Shown here: positions 5,567-6,189 of the stretch, piece after piece
Numbering within the stretch: the stretch's first letter is position 1
Layout: each line of letters begins with the position of its first letter
From: an uncultured Campylobacter sp.
Lineage (GTDB): Bacteria; Campylobacterota; Campylobacteria; Campylobacterales; Campylobacteraceae
Length of the DNA: 6,189 bases
Assembly: GCF_938017705.1 (NCBI RefSeq)
Contig: NZ_CALIIS010000127.1
Location: 1-6,189, forward strand
Reading direction: 5' to 3'
Notes under the pieces: generated by a model
Told to the model about the DNA's origin: nothing
The model's database searches: none
The model's input: the letters and a program-made list of their open reading frames with translations, nothing else
Program-made: the position numbers and the translations under genes

Positions 5567-6189
5567 TTATTTTTGCTCATAGATTAGGCTCTCGTCGTTT
5601 TGCAAGGTATCGACGAAGCGCCCGATTCGCTCCCAGCGGATCTTGCGATCGGCATCGATACTAAAGTATGTAAACCACGGCTTACCGACGATCAGACGAT
5701 AAGGTACCGGACCCCAGAAGCGGCTATCGGCAGAGTTATTGCGATTATCTCCTATCATAAAATACTCATCCTGCGGCACTTTAATATAAAAGGCATTGAA
5801 GCTTATCCCCGCAGCTTCGAAGCTGTGAGGAATTTCGCTTAGACTAATGGGCTTCATAGAAAATTCACCCTTCTCAAGTGCGATTTTGACATTTGTTAGC
5901 ATCGAGTTCTTAGCATTAGGGTCGTAGTGAATGCCCTTAAATTTATACGGCTCTTTGACATATTTTTCGCCACCCAAAATCACAATGTCGCGAGCATCAT
6001 AGTTTGCGGCAATGAACTCGTCGCCTTCATGCGGACGAAGATAGAAATTATTCAGATCAAATATCACCTCGTCGCCGCCTACGGCAAAATTTCGCTTTAC
6101 AAAGTGCATTTTTTCATTAAGCGGATAGCGGAAAACCACGATGTCGCCGCGTTTCGGACCCTCGCCACGGATAATATGCCCATCTCCGT
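5567..6189 (-). CDS. lepB: Signal peptidase I (partial, runs off the right edge)
   Basis: The type I signal peptidase is an inner-membrane serine protease that cleaves signal peptides from exported proteins. About 206 C-terminal residues are visible; the frame stays open to base 6189 without a start. The catalytic lysine is in HFVKRNFAVGGDE (Lys31 of the visible fragment), after GPKRGDIVVFRYP. The other conserved block, GDNRNNSADSRFWG, is at fragment residues 146-159, followed by RLIVGKPWFTYFSID. The serine nucleophile and N-terminal membrane anchor must lie beyond the window, so the GTG at 6139 is internal and not the start. Residues about 85-125 between these blocks are the usual lineage-variable loop. 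The TAA stop overlaps the ribosome binding site of rpiB, which begins 9 bases later, consistent with one operon. Confidence 0.95.
   Translation of the reverse strand, partial: GDGHIIRGEGPKRGDIVVFRYPLNEKMHFVKRNFAVGGDEVIFDLNNFYLRPHEGDEFIAANYDARDIVILGGEKYVKEPYKFKGIHYDPNAKNSMLTNVKIALEKGEFSMKPISLSEIPHSFEAAGISFNAFYIKVPQDEYFMIGDNRNNSADSRFWGPVPYRLIVGKPWFTYFSIDADRKIRWERIGRFVDTLQNDESLIYEQK

Noticed and set aside
5567..6139. lepB beginning at the GTG at 6139
   Set aside because: The frame continues upstream to the window edge with typical signal peptidase sequence (GPKRGDIVVFRYP), so the GTG is an internal valine codon.

Overview
The window looks like chromosomal DNA from a Campylobacter species, probably one of the higher-GC, oral-type species. 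The evidence is the protein sequences (LepB, RpiB, Apt, DedA-family, PepA, YchF), heavy use of AAATTT-type words between GC-rich codons, and a gene order rpiB / small membrane protein / apt / dedA / pepA / ychF that matches, from memory, the C. jejuni order. The species cannot be named from this window alone.

All seven genes lie on the minus strand and read right to left: lepB (open at the right edge), rpiB, an 80-residue membrane/coiled-coil protein, apt, a DedA-family gene, pepA and ychF. Junctions are extremely tight: a 9-base gap, two 4-base ATGA overlaps, a 2-base gap, a 26-base overlap, and a stop directly abutting a start. No internal promoter or terminator is evident, so this is very likely one translationally coupled operon of housekeeping functions: signal peptide cleavage, pentose phosphate isomerisation, adenine salvage, membrane lipid transport, peptide turnover and a ribosome-linked ATPase. 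Bases 1-360 hold no gene; they are AT-rich, full of RAATTY words, and contain two clear hairpins.

The unusual object is rpiB. RpiB proteins are normally about 145-150 residues; this one is 417. All catalytic residues are present, but an insertion of about 54-57 residues sits between the N-terminal part and the ICGTG active-site loop, and a tail of about 215 residues follows the normal C-terminus. Both additions are Asn/Ser/Lys/Phe-rich. The insertion is bracketed by an exact 12-base direct repeat whose copies are 162 bases (54 codons) apart, so removing one unit restores a near-normal RpiB. The tail contains 15 RAATTY hexamers, every one phased so that its AAT is an in-frame Asn codon followed by Ser, Phe or Leu. 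RAATTY is the site methylated by CtsM in C. jejuni, where it governs which DNA is accepted in natural transformation. The same word is dense in the noncoding 1-360 region and sparse in the conserved parts of the genes. This suggests a repeat-driven, in-frame gene expansion built from a genome-wide sequence word.
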